Shown: positions 9,046 to 18,688, counted from the stretch's first letter. The stretch: 64,000 bases of DNA from Whitmania pigra (GCA_021613335.1 JAJTWR010000431.1:1426001-1490000), one strand, 5' to 3'. A program made the numbers and translations. Notes: generated by a model not told the origin, from the letters alone.

Positions 9046-10341
9046 GTGGAAAACTTCGTCGACGAGTTGATGTGGCGGGGAATGGTGCAGGACATCTCCC
9101 AGGGCACGCGCGAATGTCTCGGCGCGGGCCCGGTGGCCGGTTACATCGGCTTTGACCCCACGGCGGACTCGCTCGGCGTCGGCAACCTCGTCCAAGTGAT
9201 GATGCTCACGCACTTCCAGCGCGCTGGCCATCGGCCGGTGGTGCTGGTGGGCGGGGCCACGGGCCTCGTCGGCGACCCATCCGGCCGGACCCAAGAGCGA
9301 CCGGTGCTTACCGAAGAGACGGTCGCCGCGAACGTGGCTGCCCAACGCGCCCAACTGGAACGTTTCCTCGACTTCACCGGGCCGCAAGCGGCGACCATCG
9401 TCAACAATCGCGATTGGTACGAGCACCTGAACATCCTTAGTTTTCTGCGCGAGGTCGGCCGTCACATCTCGGTCAACTCCATGCTCGCGAAGGAATCGGT
9501 CAAGCGCCGCATCACCGGCGAAGGCCACGAGGGCATGTCCTTCGCCGAATTCACCTACCAGCTCATTCAAGGCTACGACTTCTATTGGCTCTGGAAACAC
9601 CGTGGCGTGAAGCTGCAGATGGGCGGCTCGGATCAATGGGGCAACATCGTCGCGGGCACGGAGCTCATCCGCCGCAAAGAAGGCGGGGACGCCTTCGCGT
9701 TGACGACGCCGCTCCTCACCAAGGCCGACGGCACCAAGTTTGGAAAGACCGAAAAAGGCAACCTCTGGCTCGACGCGCGCAAGACGAGCACCTACGAATT
9801 TTACCAATTCTGGCTGCAGGCGAGCGACGCCGACGTCGACCGCTACCTGCGCGTCTTTTCGGTCCGCCCGCGCGCCGAACTGGAAGCTCTCCTCGCTGCG
9901 CATCTGCTCGCGCCGGAGCGCCGGGAAGCGCAGCGCACACTCGCGCAGGAGATTACCGCCCGCGTCCACGGCGATGCGGGGGTGCGTCGCGCGGAGAGCG
10001 CCTCGGCGATACTCTTTGGCGACGGCACACTCACGGAACTCGCGGCGCTCCCCGAGGGCGAATTCGCGGAAGTCTTCCTCGGCGCGGGAGTGCCGCGCGC
10101 GGAGGTTCCGCGCTCCGCGCTCGCGCAGGGCATCGCGGCGGTGGAGCTGTTCGCCGACCACGCCAAGCTCGCGACCTCGCGCTCCCAGGCGACGCAGCTG
10201 CTCAAGGCGCAGGCGCTCTCGGTCAATAAATCGCGCCTCACCGACGGGAAGGCAAAAATTGACCTCGGGTCACTTATCGGCGGCCGCTATCTGCTTCTGC
10301 AGCGCGGTAAACGCGACTACTGTCTCATTGAAGCGGTGTAA
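9046..10341 (+). CDS. tyrS: Tyrosyl-tRNA synthetase
   Basis: A 431-residue class I synthetase that charges tRNA-Tyr. The N-terminus carries YIGFDPTADSLGVGNLV, where LGVGN stands in for the HIGH motif (HLGH in many TyrRS). The tyrosine/ATP site includes GSDQWGNI. The KMSKS equivalent is KFGKT at residues 231-235, as in bacterial TyrRS type 1. The last about 65 residues form the S4-like RNA-binding domain (SRSQATQLLKAQALSVN). The start is GTG at 9046; an ATG at residue 9 is possible but would cut into the first helix. Length matches the E. coli-type enzyme. Confidence 0.96.
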   Translation: MENFVDELMWRGMVQDISQGTRECLGAGPVAGYIGFDPTADSLGVGNLVQVMMLTHFQRAGHRPVVLVGGATGLVGDPSGRTQERPVLTEETVAANVAAQRAQLERFLDFTGPQAATIVNNRDWYEHLNILSFLREVGRHISVNSMLAKESVKRRITGEGHEGMSFAEFTYQLIQGYDFYWLWKHRGVKLQMGGSDQWGNIVAGTELIRRKEGGDAFALTTPLLTKADGTKFGKTEKGNLWLDARKTSTYEFYQFWLQASDADVDRYLRVFSVRPRAELEALLAAHLLAPERREAQRTLAQEITARVHGDAGVRRAESASAILFGDGTLTELAALPEGEFAEVFLGAGVPRAEVPRSALAQGIAAVELFADHAKLATSRSQATQLLKAQALSVNKSRLTDGKAKIDLGSLIGGRYLLLQRGKRDYCLIEAV

Positions 10342-10391
10342 CCGCGTACGAAGAAGCGACGCCGCGCCAAATCTCGGATAGAACAGGGTCA

Positions 10392-11762
10392 ATGATGTGG
10401 GCATTGCTGGCTATGCTCGTCGCAGGCCACGCACTCCTCGTGGCCTTTATGACCGCTCTTGCGGGTGTTTCTTGGACGCACATCCAAGAACTCGCGACTG
10501 GTGGCTCGCGTCGAGACGCACGGATAGCGCGACTGAAAGGGGACGCCACGGTCGCGATGGTGAGCGCTCGCTTTGGGGCTTACCTGTTTAGCGGAGCTGC
10601 CGTCGCGCTGGCCGCGGTGATGATTCCCGTAGAGCTTGAATCGCTCCTCGAAGGGGTGGTGCCCAACTCCCAATTTCTCCTGACGGCCATTGCGATTTTC
10701 GGCATCATCGGCGCGATGTGGACCATCGACATGGTCCTCACCACCGCGGCCTCAAACAACCCGGAGCCGATGGCGCGGACGCTCTCCTGGTTCGGGTACT
10801 CGGCCTACTTGTTCTTCGGGTGGGTACTCCAGCTCTGGGCGCGGTTCGTCGCCTTTGTGTTGAAGCCCTTCGGCGTGAAAGTGTCGCTCGTGGTGACGGC
10901 GCCAAAGCCGCTGGAGGAGTTGGAAGCGGAGCTCGTCAATCGCGCCCAGCGCGACACGGTAGACAAGGATGCGCCGCAGCTCATCCGCAGCATCTTCGAA
11001 TTGAGCGACAAGACCTGCCGCGACGTGATGGTCGCTCGCACCGAGGTGGTCACCATCGAATTATCGACCTCGGTCGAGAACATCCTCGCGCTGATTGCTG
11101 AGGAGAACCACTCCCGGTTGCCGGTCTACAAAGACGACGTCGACAACATCGTGGGCATCCTCCACGTGCGCGACCTCGTGCCGATGCTGCAGCACCAAGA
11201 CCTCATCGTCCTCGATGATCTGCTCCGCCCGGTGGTCTTCGTGCCGTGGATGAAGGGCATCGGCGACCTGTTGCGGGAGATGCAGCACCACCAGATTCAC
11301 ATCGCGGTGGTCGTCGACGAATACGGCGGGTTCTCCGGCATCGTGACCATGGAGGACATCCTCCGGGAAATCGTCGGACCAATCCGCGATGAATTCGAAG
11401 AGGCCGAGAAGACTGTCGAAGCACAACCTGACGACAGCTTTCTTGTCGATGCAGCAATCTCTGTGGAAGATTTCTCCCAGGAATTCAATTTCACCTTCCC
11501 GCCGGGAGATTTCGAAACCCTTGGTGGATTCTTGGCGCACCTCGCCGGGGCGATACCCGACACCCTCGACCGCTTCACTCACAGCGGCTGGATATTCGTG
11601 GTCCACTCCAAGGATGGTCCCAAGCTCGAGAGAATAAGGGTTTACAAAGGTCGGCCGACGGTTGATCGCCGTCCACGGCCTTCGGCGCCAGATGGAGTAA
11701 AACCCCAAATTTTCAAGGATTCTTCAAAAGCCGGCCTAACAATTGAGCAGCTTAATAAATAA
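10392..11762 (+). CDS. CNNM/CorC-HlyC family transporter with CBS pair
   Basis: A 456-residue membrane protein: an N-terminal DUF21-like region with about four hydrophobic segments (residues 1-160), two CBS domains (about 205-330; motifs CRDVMVARTEVVTIE and SRLPVYKDDVDNIVGILHVRDL) and a C-terminal CorC_HlyC domain (about 345-430; ISVEDFSQEF, FETLGGFLAH). This domain order defines the CNNM/CorC family, often linked to magnesium or cobalt efflux and adenine-nucleotide sensing through the CBS pair. It sits alone, 50 bp after tyrS, with an AT-rich gap behind. The ion transported is inferred only from the family. Confidence 0.88.
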   Translation: MMWALLAMLVAGHALLVAFMTALAGVSWTHIQELATGGSRRDARIARLKGDATVAMVSARFGAYLFSGAAVALAAVMIPVELESLLEGVVPNSQFLLTAIAIFGIIGAMWTIDMVLTTAASNNPEPMARTLSWFGYSAYLFFGWVLQLWARFVAFVLKPFGVKVSLVVTAPKPLEELEAELVNRAQRDTVDKDAPQLIRSIFELSDKTCRDVMVARTEVVTIELSTSVENILALIAEENHSRLPVYKDDVDNIVGILHVRDLVPMLQHQDLIVLDDLLRPVVFVPWMKGIGDLLREMQHHQIHIAVVVDEYGGFSGIVTMEDILREIVGPIRDEFEEAEKTVEAQPDDSFLVDAAISVEDFSQEFNFTFPPGDFETLGGFLAHLAGAIPDTLDRFTHSGWIFVVHSKDGPKLERIRVYKGRPTVDRRPRPSAPDGVKPQIFKDSSKAGLTIEQLNK

Positions 11763-11845
11763 AATTACGAATAGATGGTAGGAGTAAGATAAGTGGGATG
11801 AATTGCCGACGATGAATCTCAATTACAGTATATATCCTTTCCATT

Positions 11846-12403
11846 ATGTGGGAAGACCCGCGACTCGATGCAAAGCTCGCCGGTATCGCGCGAGAATTTA
11901 TAGCCCGCTCGCCAATTCCTGATCATCCAGTCGTCGATGCACATCTGACGGTGGGCCTCGACAAATCTGGTCGGCCGGGATTTTTTGCCGCAGTGCTCCT
12001 CGCGCCGAAACCGGTGCCCGACCTCGCTGTGCTCTCGTGGATGCGTCAGGCGATTACCGCGCGCCTCCGACAAATCGACAGCCGACTGCCGGCCTATCCG
12101 ATTGTCGTCCAGGGCGCGCCGGAAGTCATCGGCTCAACCGAAGTCGTCCCCGGCGGTCCCGAAGCTTTTGAATATGTGAAGTTGGATCTCATCGCCCGTC
12201 GAGAGCGATTGAAACCGGCGCGTCCGGTGGCGCTGTTCGAACTCACTCCCGAGCGCGTGATGCGACCGAAGGGGGTACGAGCAAAAACGGTCAAGACGGC
12301 GAAGCGGAAACCAAAAAGAGCACTTCGAGCACGGGCTGCTCGCGGAGCGAAGGCGATTCGGGGTAAAGTCGTCGCTCACAAGCGTCGTTCGACGCGACGT
12401 TAA
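11846..12403 (+). CDS. Unknown protein with basic C-terminal tail
   Basis: A 185-residue protein, not recognised. Residues 1-135 look like a compact alpha/beta domain (VVDAHLTVGLDKSGRPGFFAAVLLAP, then YPIVVQGAPEVIGSTEVVPGG). Residues from about 140 onwards are Lys/Arg/Ala-rich (RAKTVKTAKRKPKRALRARA) and should bind nucleic acid or other polyanions. No signal peptide or membrane segment. It is preceded by an 83-bp AT-rich spacer and followed after 25 bp by the MoxR gene on the same strand. The tail resembles those on TrpE, the CarD-like protein and the APS-kinase-like protein elsewhere in this window. Confidence 0.65.
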   Translation: MWEDPRLDAKLAGIAREFIARSPIPDHPVVDAHLTVGLDKSGRPGFFAAVLLAPKPVPDLAVLSWMRQAITARLRQIDSRLPAYPIVVQGAPEVIGSTEVVPGGPEAFEYVKLDLIARRERLKPARPVALFELTPERVMRPKGVRAKTVKTAKRKPKRALRARAARGAKAIRGKVVAHKRRSTRR

Positions 12404-12428
12404 AGAAGCAGTCGTTGCCCGAACCCGA

Positions 12429-13430
12429 ATGAACGCTCTGTCTCCAATGGACGATCTCGAAGCCGCGCGCGCCGTCGCCGCAGCACGCGCTGCAGTGTTG
12501 GCCCAAATCGAACGACGCGTCATCGGTCAACGAGAGGTCATCGACCATCTGCTCATCGCGTTGTTCTCCCGAGGGCACTGCCTGTTCGTCGGTGCGCCGG
12601 GGCTCGCGAAGACGCTCCTCATCAGCACCCTCGCCGAGGTGCTCGACCTCTCCTTCAACCGAGTGCAGTTCACGCCGGACCTCATGCCCTCGGACATCAC
12701 CGGCACCGACGTGCTCGAAGAAGACCGCAGCACCGGGCGTCGTAGCCTGCGGTTCATGTCCGGGCCGCTGTTCGCGAACATCGTCCTCGCCGACGAAGTG
12801 AACCGCACGCCGCCGAAGACCCAAGCGGCGTTGCTGCAAGCGATGCAGGAATACCGCGTCACCGCTTCCGGGCGCACCTGGGAATTGGAGCGACCGTTCC
12901 TCGTCTTCGCGACCCAGAATCCGATTGAGCAAGAGGGCACCTACCCGCTGCCGGAGGCTCAGCTCGACCGCTTCATGTTCTTTGTCGAGGTGGGCTACCC
13001 CTCGGCGGCGGAAGAGGTAGACATCGTCAAGCAGACGACGAGCCCGATGCACGACGAGCTGGAGAAAGTGCTCTCGCCGCAAGAAATCCTCGCGTTCCAA
13101 GAACTCGTCCGCCGGGTGCCCGCACCGGACAACGTGGTGAAGTACGCCGTCGAGCTCGTGCGGGCGACGCGCCCGAATGAGCCGAAGGCTTTCGACTTCA
13201 TCTCGAAGAACGTGGCCTGGGGCGCAGGGCCGCGCGCGAGCCAATTTTTGATTATTGGCGCCAAGGCCCGCGCGATTCTCTCGGGGCGCTACGTTGCGAC
13301 CATCGACGATGTCCGCGCCCTGAGTAAGCCTGTGCTCCGCCATCGGGTGCTCCCGAATTTCACGGCGGAGAGTGAAGGCTTTACGGCAGTGCGGCTTGTC
13401 GACATGCTCCTCGAGCGCGTCAAGGTTTGA
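12429..13430 (+). CDS. MoxR-family AAA+ ATPase
   Basis: A 333-residue protein with Walker A (GAPGLAKT), Walker B with the following conserved Asn (IVLADEVNRT), sensor 1 (VFATQNPIEQEGTYPLPEAQLDRF) and the C-terminal AAA lid. The segment QNPIEQEGTYPLPEAQLDRF is diagnostic of MoxR proteins. These act as chaperone-like ATPases, usually beside DUF58 and VWA-domain genes; no such partner lies here, since the next gene is convergent. Its last 11 bases overlap the 3' end of the aminotransferase gene on the other strand. Confidence 0.93.
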   Translation: MNALSPMDDLEAARAVAAARAAVLAQIERRVIGQREVIDHLLIALFSRGHCLFVGAPGLAKTLLISTLAEVLDLSFNRVQFTPDLMPSDITGTDVLEEDRSTGRRSLRFMSGPLFANIVLADEVNRTPPKTQAALLQAMQEYRVTASGRTWELERPFLVFATQNPIEQEGTYPLPEAQLDRFMFFVEVGYPSAAEEVDIVKQTTSPMHDELEKVLSPQEILAFQELVRRVPAPDNVVKYAVELVRATRPNEPKAFDFISKNVAWGAGPRASQFLIIGAKARAILSGRYVATIDDVRALSKPVLRHRVLPNFTAESEGFTAVRLVDMLLERVKV

Positions 13431-14565
13431 AATTGCGCAGCGCTGCGGCGGTGGCGGCGACGCCTCCGCTCGCGCCGAGTGCGAGTTCTACAGCCGCGAC
13501 AGTCGAGATGACGTGCGAGGCGGAAAAGTTCGCCATGTGCCCGATGCGGAAGTAGCGCTGTCGCAGGTCGGCGAGCAGCCCACCGGCTACCGTCACGCCG
13601 CGCGCGGCGATAGCGGCGACCACTTCGGGACCTTTCCCAGCCGGGTAATAGACCGCGCTCATGGTGTTCGCGCGCAGGTCCGCAGACTTCGGCAAGTACG
13701 TGAGCCCGAGTGCATCGAGGCCCAGGCGCAGCGCCTCGGCCAAGTGTTTGTGGCGAGCGATGCGCGCCGGCATGCCCTCGGCGAGGATCTGCGCAAAGCT
13801 CACCGAAACCGCAGACACAAGATTGACTGCGGGCGTGGCGTAGTACTTCGGCGTTCCGGTCTCGCAGCCTTCCATAATCGGCAGCCATTCCAGGATGTCG
13901 CCGAACATGGTCGCTGGTGGTTCCTTCCGCGCTTTCCGCAGCTCCACCGCCCGCTCGGAAGCGGTGAGTACCGCGAGGCCCGGCGGGGCGCCGAGAGCTT
14001 TTTGGCTCGCCGATGCGATCACGTCGATACCCCAGGCGTCTTGTTCGAGGGCTTCAGCGCCGAGCGAGCACACGGCGTCGACGATGACGAGGGCACCGCG
14101 CGCCTTCGCGATTTTCGCGTAGCTCTCAACCGGGGTGCGCACGCCGGTCGAGGTGTCGACGTGGGTGATGGTGATGGCCTTGTAGGGCTTCGCCGCGAGC
14201 GCCTTGTCGACTTCGTCGGCGCTCGGAGCGCCACCAGGTTCAGCGCGCAGCACGGTCACTGCGGCGCCGAGGCGGGTGAGGATATTCGCCATGCGCTCGC
14301 CGAAGAAACCGGTGCTGACAACGAGCACCGGCTCTCCGGGAAGGATGAAGTTCGCGCCCGCCATCTCCATAGCGAGCGTGCCGGAACCAGCGATGAGGAA
14401 GGGCCGCGCACTCGTGCTGCCGACGATAGTGCGCAGCGCTTTCAGCGCCGCGCCGAAGCGGGCGACAAAGACAGCATCGAGGTGGCCGCGTTGGGGTTCA
14501 CCCAGAATGCGCAGGACATCTGGGTGAAGCTCCACGGGACCGGGAATCATCAATTGGTCGGTCAT
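13420..14565 (-). CDS. Class V aminotransferase (serine/alanine-glyoxylate type)
   Basis: A 381-residue PLP enzyme. It begins MIPGPVELHPDVLRILGEP, the signature N-terminus of alanine-glyoxylate/serine-pyruvate aminotransferases and related soluble hydrogenase 42-kDa subunits. The PLP-binding lysine is in SASQKALGAPPGLA (about residue 188), and the Asp contacting the pyridine nitrogen is in IVDAVCSLGAE. The GSGTLAMEMAGAN segment binds the phosphate. It probably transfers an amino group between alanine or serine and glyoxylate/pyruvate; exact substrates are not readable. It lies 56 bp behind acsA on the same strand. Confidence 0.88.
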   Translation of the reverse strand: MTDQLMIPGPVELHPDVLRILGEPQRGHLDAVFVARFGAALKALRTIVGSTSARPFLIAGSGTLAMEMAGANFILPGEPVLVVSTGFFGERMANILTRLGAAVTVLRAEPGGAPSADEVDKALAAKPYKAITITHVDTSTGVRTPVESYAKIAKARGALVIVDAVCSLGAEALEQDAWGIDVIASASQKALGAPPGLAVLTASERAVELRKARKEPPATMFGDILEWLPIMEGCETGTPKYYATPAVNLVSAVSVSFAQILAEGMPARIARHKHLAEALRLGLDALGLTYLPKSADLRANTMSAVYYPAGKGPEVVAAIAARGVTVAGGLLADLRQRYFRIGHMANFSASHVISTVAAVELALGASGGVAATAAALRNFKP

Positions 14566-14621
14566 GGTGTCCTCTCGTCGGACGAGGGGTTATGTGGTTG
14601 CGCCGAAGTGGCGCGGACAGG

Positions 14622-16580
14622 CTACTTACTACCTGCCTTGGTTTTGTCCGCAATGGCGATGAGGTCGTCGACCACTCCGGGCTCCGCCAGAGTCGTAACG
14701 TCGCCGAGGTCGGTGCGCTGACCTTCCGCGATTTTTCGCAGGAGGCGGCGCATGATTTTTCCGGAACGAGTCTTCGGCAAGCCCGGGACTATGTAGATGA
14801 CGTCGGGCACCGCGATGGGGCCGATGACTTTGCGGACGTGCTCTTTCAAGGCGCCGACGAGCTGCGAAGGTTCCCAGGTGGTGTCGAGCCCAGTGCGGAG
14901 CAACACCCACGCGCAGATGCCTTGGCCTTTGATGTCGTGGGGGATACCGACCACGGCGGCTTCGGCGACAGTCTCGTGCGACACGAGGGAGCTTTCGATT
15001 TCTGCCGTACCGAGGCGGTGGCCGGAAACGTTGAGCACGTCGTCGACGCGGCCGGTAATCCAGTAGTAGCCGTCTTCGTCGCGGGTGCAGCCGTCGCCGG
15101 TGAAATACATCCCCGGATACTGCGTGAAGTAAGTGTCCTTGAAGCGGGAGTGGTCGCCGTAGATGGTGCGTGCTTGACCTGGCCACGGCAAGGTGAGGCA
15201 GAGGTTGCCTTTGACGCCGTTGCCTTTGAGTTCCTTTCCAGCTTCATCGACGAGCATCGGAGACACGCCGAAGAACGGGAGTGTTGCAGAGCCGGGCTTC
15301 GTCGGAATCGCACCGGGAATGGGCGAGATGAGGATGCCTCCGGTTTCGGTCTGCCACCAGGTGTCGATGATCGGGCAGCGCTTCTCGCCGACGACTTCGT
15401 TGTACCAGTGCCAGACCTCGGGGTTGATCGGCTCGCCGACAGTGCCGAGGAGGCGCAGGCTCGTGCGCTTGTGCTTCTTCACCGGCGCATCGCCTTCGCG
15501 CATGAGGGCGCGCAGAGCGGTGGGGCTGGTGTAGATGTTGGTTGCGCCGAGGTCGTCGATGATCTCCCAGAGGCGCGAGGCGTCGGGATAGGTCGGCGTT
15601 CCTTCGAAGATGATGGAAGTCGCACCCGCGGAGAGCGGGCCATACACCACATACGAGTGACCGGTTACCCAACCGATGTCGGCGCTACAGAAGTGGATGT
15701 CGTTGGGTTTGAGGTCGAACACATATTCGAACGTGATGTTCGTCCAGAGGAGGTACCCGGCGGTGGTGTGGAGCACGCCTTTTGGTTTTCCCGTGGAGCC
15801 CGAGGTGTAGAGGATGAACAGCGGATCTTCCGCGGCCATCCAGGTGACGGGGCAGGTGCTGCGCTGCTTGGCAGTCTCTTCGTCGAGCCAGAGGTCGCGG
15901 CCCACTTGCATCGGGACCTGCGCGTCGGTGCGGCGGCTCACGAAAATGCGACGGACCAACGAGAGGCCCTGGGTCGCTTCATCGACGATGCCCTTCAGGG
16001 GGACGCGCTTGTTGCCGCGCATCGCTTCATTCGCGGTGATCACCACTTCGGCGCCTGCGTCGATGATGCGTCCGCGGAGCGATTCCGCAGAGAAGCCCGC
16101 GAAGACGACGGAATGTACTGCGCCGATGCGTGCGCAGGCCAACATGGCGCAGGCGAGGTCTGGAATCATCGGCAGATAGAGGCAGACGCGATCTCCCGGC
16201 TTCACGCCGTGGTGACGCAGCACGTTGGCCATGCGTCCGACGCGATGCTTCAAGTCGCGGTAGGTGATGTGTTCGTATTCTTTGGGATCGTTCTTCGCCC
16301 AGATGAAGGCGTCTTTGTTGGGCTGGATCGCCGCCCAGCGATCGATGCAGTTGAATGCTGCATTGAGACGGCCGCCGCCGAACCAGGAGAAGTCGATCTC
16401 CTCCATGTCGACATCGAGCGCACTTTCGGGTTCGTGAAACCACACGAGGCGCTCTTTGGCTTCCTTGAGCCAGAAGCCTTGCGGATCTTTGATGCTCTGA
16501 TCGTAGATGGCCTTGTATTCCGCGACGGACTTCAGCTTCGCTTTTGCTGCAAAATCTGCTGGCGGTTTGATGGTCGTCAT
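14622..16580 (-). CDS. acsA: Acetyl-CoA synthetase
   Basis: A 652-residue AMP-forming enzyme turning acetate, ATP and CoA into acetyl-CoA. The open frame reaches 16736, but the ATG at 16580 has a strong GGAGGG site five bases upstream and gives the family length. Motifs: the P-loop-like LFILYTSGSTGKPKGVLH, DTWWQTETGG in the adenylation core, YYWITGRVDDVLNVSGH hinge, and PKTRSGKIMRR near the C-terminus, whose lysine is the usual acetylation site controlling activity. A short hairpin (14600-14614) lies just after the stop. Divergent from maiA. Confidence 0.96.
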   Translation of the reverse strand: MTTIKPPADFAAKAKLKSVAEYKAIYDQSIKDPQGFWLKEAKERLVWFHEPESALDVDMEEIDFSWFGGGRLNAAFNCIDRWAAIQPNKDAFIWAKNDPKEYEHITYRDLKHRVGRMANVLRHHGVKPGDRVCLYLPMIPDLACAMLACARIGAVHSVVFAGFSAESLRGRIIDAGAEVVITANEAMRGNKRVPLKGIVDEATQGLSLVRRIFVSRRTDAQVPMQVGRDLWLDEETAKQRSTCPVTWMAAEDPLFILYTSGSTGKPKGVLHTTAGYLLWTNITFEYVFDLKPNDIHFCSADIGWVTGHSYVVYGPLSAGATSIIFEGTPTYPDASRLWEIIDDLGATNIYTSPTALRALMREGDAPVKKHKRTSLRLLGTVGEPINPEVWHWYNEVVGEKRCPIIDTWWQTETGGILISPIPGAIPTKPGSATLPFFGVSPMLVDEAGKELKGNGVKGNLCLTLPWPGQARTIYGDHSRFKDTYFTQYPGMYFTGDGCTRDEDGYYWITGRVDDVLNVSGHRLGTAEIESSLVSHETVAEAAVVGIPHDIKGQGICAWVLLRTGLDTTWEPSQLVGALKEHVRKVIGPIAVPDVIYIVPGLPKTRSGKIMRRLLRKIAEGQRTDLGDVTTLAEPGVVDDLIAIADKTKAGSK

Positions 16581-16734
16581 TTTTTCCCTCCGAGACGTCG
16601 TGATGAGTGAACTGACACATGACCATCGCACCGGAAGGAGAACGTGCAAGCCCGAATCAACAACGCAGCGCGGCATTTCGCATTTTTGTTGAGGTCGATG
16701 ACCGAAGGAGCCGGAGTAGGTTATTGCTTTCCGC

Positions 16735-17376
16735 ATGCGGCTCTACAGCTATTGGCGATCCGGCGCTTCCTACCGAGTTCGGTTGGCGCTTCAGTACAAG
16801 GCCCTCGACTACGACTATGTCGCGGTCAACCTCCTCAAGGGCGAACAGCGGGAAGAAGCGCACCAAAGTCGCAACCCATCGAGGACGGTGCCGGTGTTGG
16901 AACTCGATGACGGAGGCGAGTTGCTGCGCCTCTCGCAGTCGGTCGCCATCGCTGAATATCTCGATGAGCGCTGGCCGGAGCGGCCGCTCTTTCCTGGCAA
17001 TCGCATCCGACGAGCTAAGATTCGCATGCTCTCCGAGCTCATGAACTCGGGCATTCAGCCGCTGCACAATGCGGTCGTGATGAACCACCTGCGCGACGAC
17101 TTGAAGCAGGATGAGGCCGCCTGGGCGAAGCGCTGGATTCACATTGGGCTCGTGGCGCTCGAACGCATGGCCGCGGGGCTTGCGGGCCGTTACCTCGTTG
17201 GCGATGAGCCGAGCTTCGCCGATTGCTGCCTCGGTGCGCAGCTCTTCAGTGCCCGACGCTTCAAAGTGGAGCCCGCGGAGTTTCCGACACTCACGCGCGC
17301 CGAGGCGAACTTCGCAGCGCTCCCGAGAATCGCCGCGGCACATCCGGACGTGCAGCCGGACGCTCCGCGCACCTAG
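16735..17376 (+). CDS. maiA: Maleylacetoacetate isomerase (zeta-class glutathione S-transferase)
   Basis: A 213-residue GST-fold protein. The N-terminus MRLYSYWRSGASYRVRLAL matches the zeta-class active-site motif (S-x-x-S-[WY]-R-V-R), though the middle Cys of SSCS is Ala here. The thioredoxin-like domain contains TVPVLELDDG (cis-Pro), LSQSVAIAEYL for the gamma-Glu site, and a helical C-terminal domain with YLVGDEPSFADCCL. Zeta GSTs isomerise maleylacetoacetate in tyrosine catabolism. No other genes of that pathway are nearby, so a more general GST role is possible. Confidence 0.87.
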   Translation: MRLYSYWRSGASYRVRLALQYKALDYDYVAVNLLKGEQREEAHQSRNPSRTVPVLELDDGGELLRLSQSVAIAEYLDERWPERPLFPGNRIRRAKIRMLSELMNSGIQPLHNAVVMNHLRDDLKQDEAAWAKRWIHIGLVALERMAAGLAGRYLVGDEPSFADCCLGAQLFSARRFKVEPAEFPTLTRAEANFAALPRIAAAHPDVQPDAPRT

Positions 17377-17460
17377 CCCGCCTGCAATATGCCGGGGTAG
17401 CGATTATCGGATATTCAGTTGAACCGCGGGCTTCCCCATGAAACACAGGGGCGGTCGTTC

Positions 17461-17531
17461 TGGGGCGTCGTCCAAGGGTAGGACATCAGACTTTGACTCT
17501 GAGGATCCAGGTTCGAATCCTGGCGCCCCAG
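17461..17531 (+). tRNA. tRNA-Gln (anticodon TTG)
   Basis: A 71-nt cloverleaf. The acceptor stem TGGGGCG pairs with CGCCCCA (17524-17530) with G as discriminator. The anticodon stem TCAGA/TCTGA encloses the loop CTTTGAC, giving anticodon TTG (reads CAA). The T-arm AGG-TTCGAAT-CCT is canonical. The 3' CCA is not encoded. GatC, GatA and GatB are all encoded in this window, so this tRNA may be charged by the indirect, transamidation route. Confidence 0.97.
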
Positions 17532-17545
17532 CATCGGCACCGCTC

Positions 17546-18688
17546 TTACGGGATTTCCAGGGTGAAGATGCGCCCGTTGGTCGCGGCGAGCGCGAGCTTT
17601 TTCCCATCGGCAGAGGAGCCGACGCTCGTCCACTCGATGTTGCCCGAGCCGGGGCCTGTGGCCGGTGTGCGGTCGACCCAAGTTTTGCCGAAATCCGGCG
17701 ACGTATACACATGGCCACCGAACACAGCGGCGACGAGTCGAGAGCCATCTGCAGAGGAGGCGATGGCGCTCCAGTTTAAATCTTTTGCGATGGGGTCGAC
17801 AGAGCGGTCTTGCCAAGTCTCACCGGAGTTGGGCGAAGTGTAGATGCGCCCGGGTCTCACGACTGCGGCGAGATTGGTGCCATCGGCGGAAGAGGTGATT
17901 GCTTGCCATTTGCGGACACCCGCATCGGTTCGCTGAATCCAGGTTGTGCCCAGATTTGGAGATGTAAAAATCGTGCCTCCGTAGAAGGCTACGACAAGAT
18001 TGCTGCCGTTGGCCGAACTGGTGATGGTCCTTCGAGACGTCTGAGCCGGCGAGCCCTGGTCACTCACCTTCCCCCAAGTACTTCCAAAAGAGCTTGATGT
18101 GAATAAGGCACTTGCATTCGACAAGCCTAGAGCGAGAACACTTCCGTCTGAAGACGCGGCAAGTGCATCCCAAAGTGAAATTTGCGCCGTGGGGATGCTA
18201 TCTTCCCAGGTGCCACCGGAGTCGACGGAATAATAAAACTTTCCAGGCGATGCCAAGGCGGCGAGTTTGGTGCCATCCCCGGTGGAGACAATGGCGATCC
18301 AAGGGAGATTGCCGGAGGAAGCGAATTGCCGATCAAAAGTGCGGCCGGAGTTGGTCGAAGTGTAGATGCCACCATCGAAGACCGCGAGTGCGAGCTGCCC
18401 ACCATCGGCTGATGAGGCAATCGCTTGGGGGGCGGCATTCTGGGTAGCCGCGAACGTTCGCTCAGTCCAGACAGCGGATTGTGTGGGATTGGTGTTTCCG
18501 CCATCTCCACCGGCATCGCTTTTGGGCTGAGGAGTGAGTCCGCCATCTCCACCGGAATCGGCGCAAGCTGCGATCAGTGGGGCGAGTAACGCAAGAGCGA
18601 TGAGAATTCGATGCTTCCGGTTCGCTAGCACATGCGGAAATGTGTGGGTGAAACGAGGGTGAGCGTGAGACGCGAATACTGGATTCAT
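17546..18688 (-). CDS. Lipoprotein with Asp-box (BNR-like) beta-propeller, copy 1
   Basis: A 380-residue protein. A long, His/Arg-rich N-region precedes the hydrophobic core and a lipobox IAAC (Cys near residue 42), followed by a flexible Gly/Asp linker (DSGGDGG, DAGGDGG). The rest is about seven blades of roughly 47 residues, each with SSADGxxLAxxxxxGxIYTSxxxGxTW; six Asp-box turns can be counted (TSTNSGRTF, YSVDSGGTW, TSSSFGSTW, TSPNLGTTW, TSPNSGETW, TSPDFGKTW). This is the sortilin/Ycf48-like propeller fold; no sialidase catalytic set was seen. A close paralogue (18948-20147) lies just upstream on the same strand. Likely a surface-exposed binding protein; ligand unknown. Confidence 0.82.
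   Translation of the reverse strand: MNPVFASHAHPRFTHTFPHVLANRKHRILIALALLAPLIAACADSGGDGGLTPQPKSDAGGDGGNTNPTQSAVWTERTFAATQNAAPQAIASSADGGQLALAVFDGGIYTSTNSGRTFDRQFASSGNLPWIAIVSTGDGTKLAALASPGKFYYSVDSGGTWEDSIPTAQISLWDALAASSDGSVLALGLSNASALFTSSSFGSTWGKVSDQGSPAQTSRRTITSSANGSNLVVAFYGGTIFTSPNLGTTWIQRTDAGVRKWQAITSSADGTNLAAVVRPGRIYTSPNSGETWQDRSVDPIAKDLNWSAIASSADGSRLVAAVFGGHVYTSPDFGKTWVDRTPATGPGSGNIEWTSVGSSADGKKLALAATNGRIFTLEIP

Noticed and set aside
8938..10161. 407-codon minus-strand frame opposite tyrS
   Set aside because: Shadow of tyrS, charged low-complexity translation.
14600..14614. Hairpin GCGCC-GAAGT-GGCGC after acsA
   Set aside because: Only 5 bp and no T-run; too weak to list as a terminator.
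14592..16610. 672-codon plus-strand frame opposite acsA
   Set aside because: Fully antisense to a clear acetyl-CoA synthetase and without motifs.
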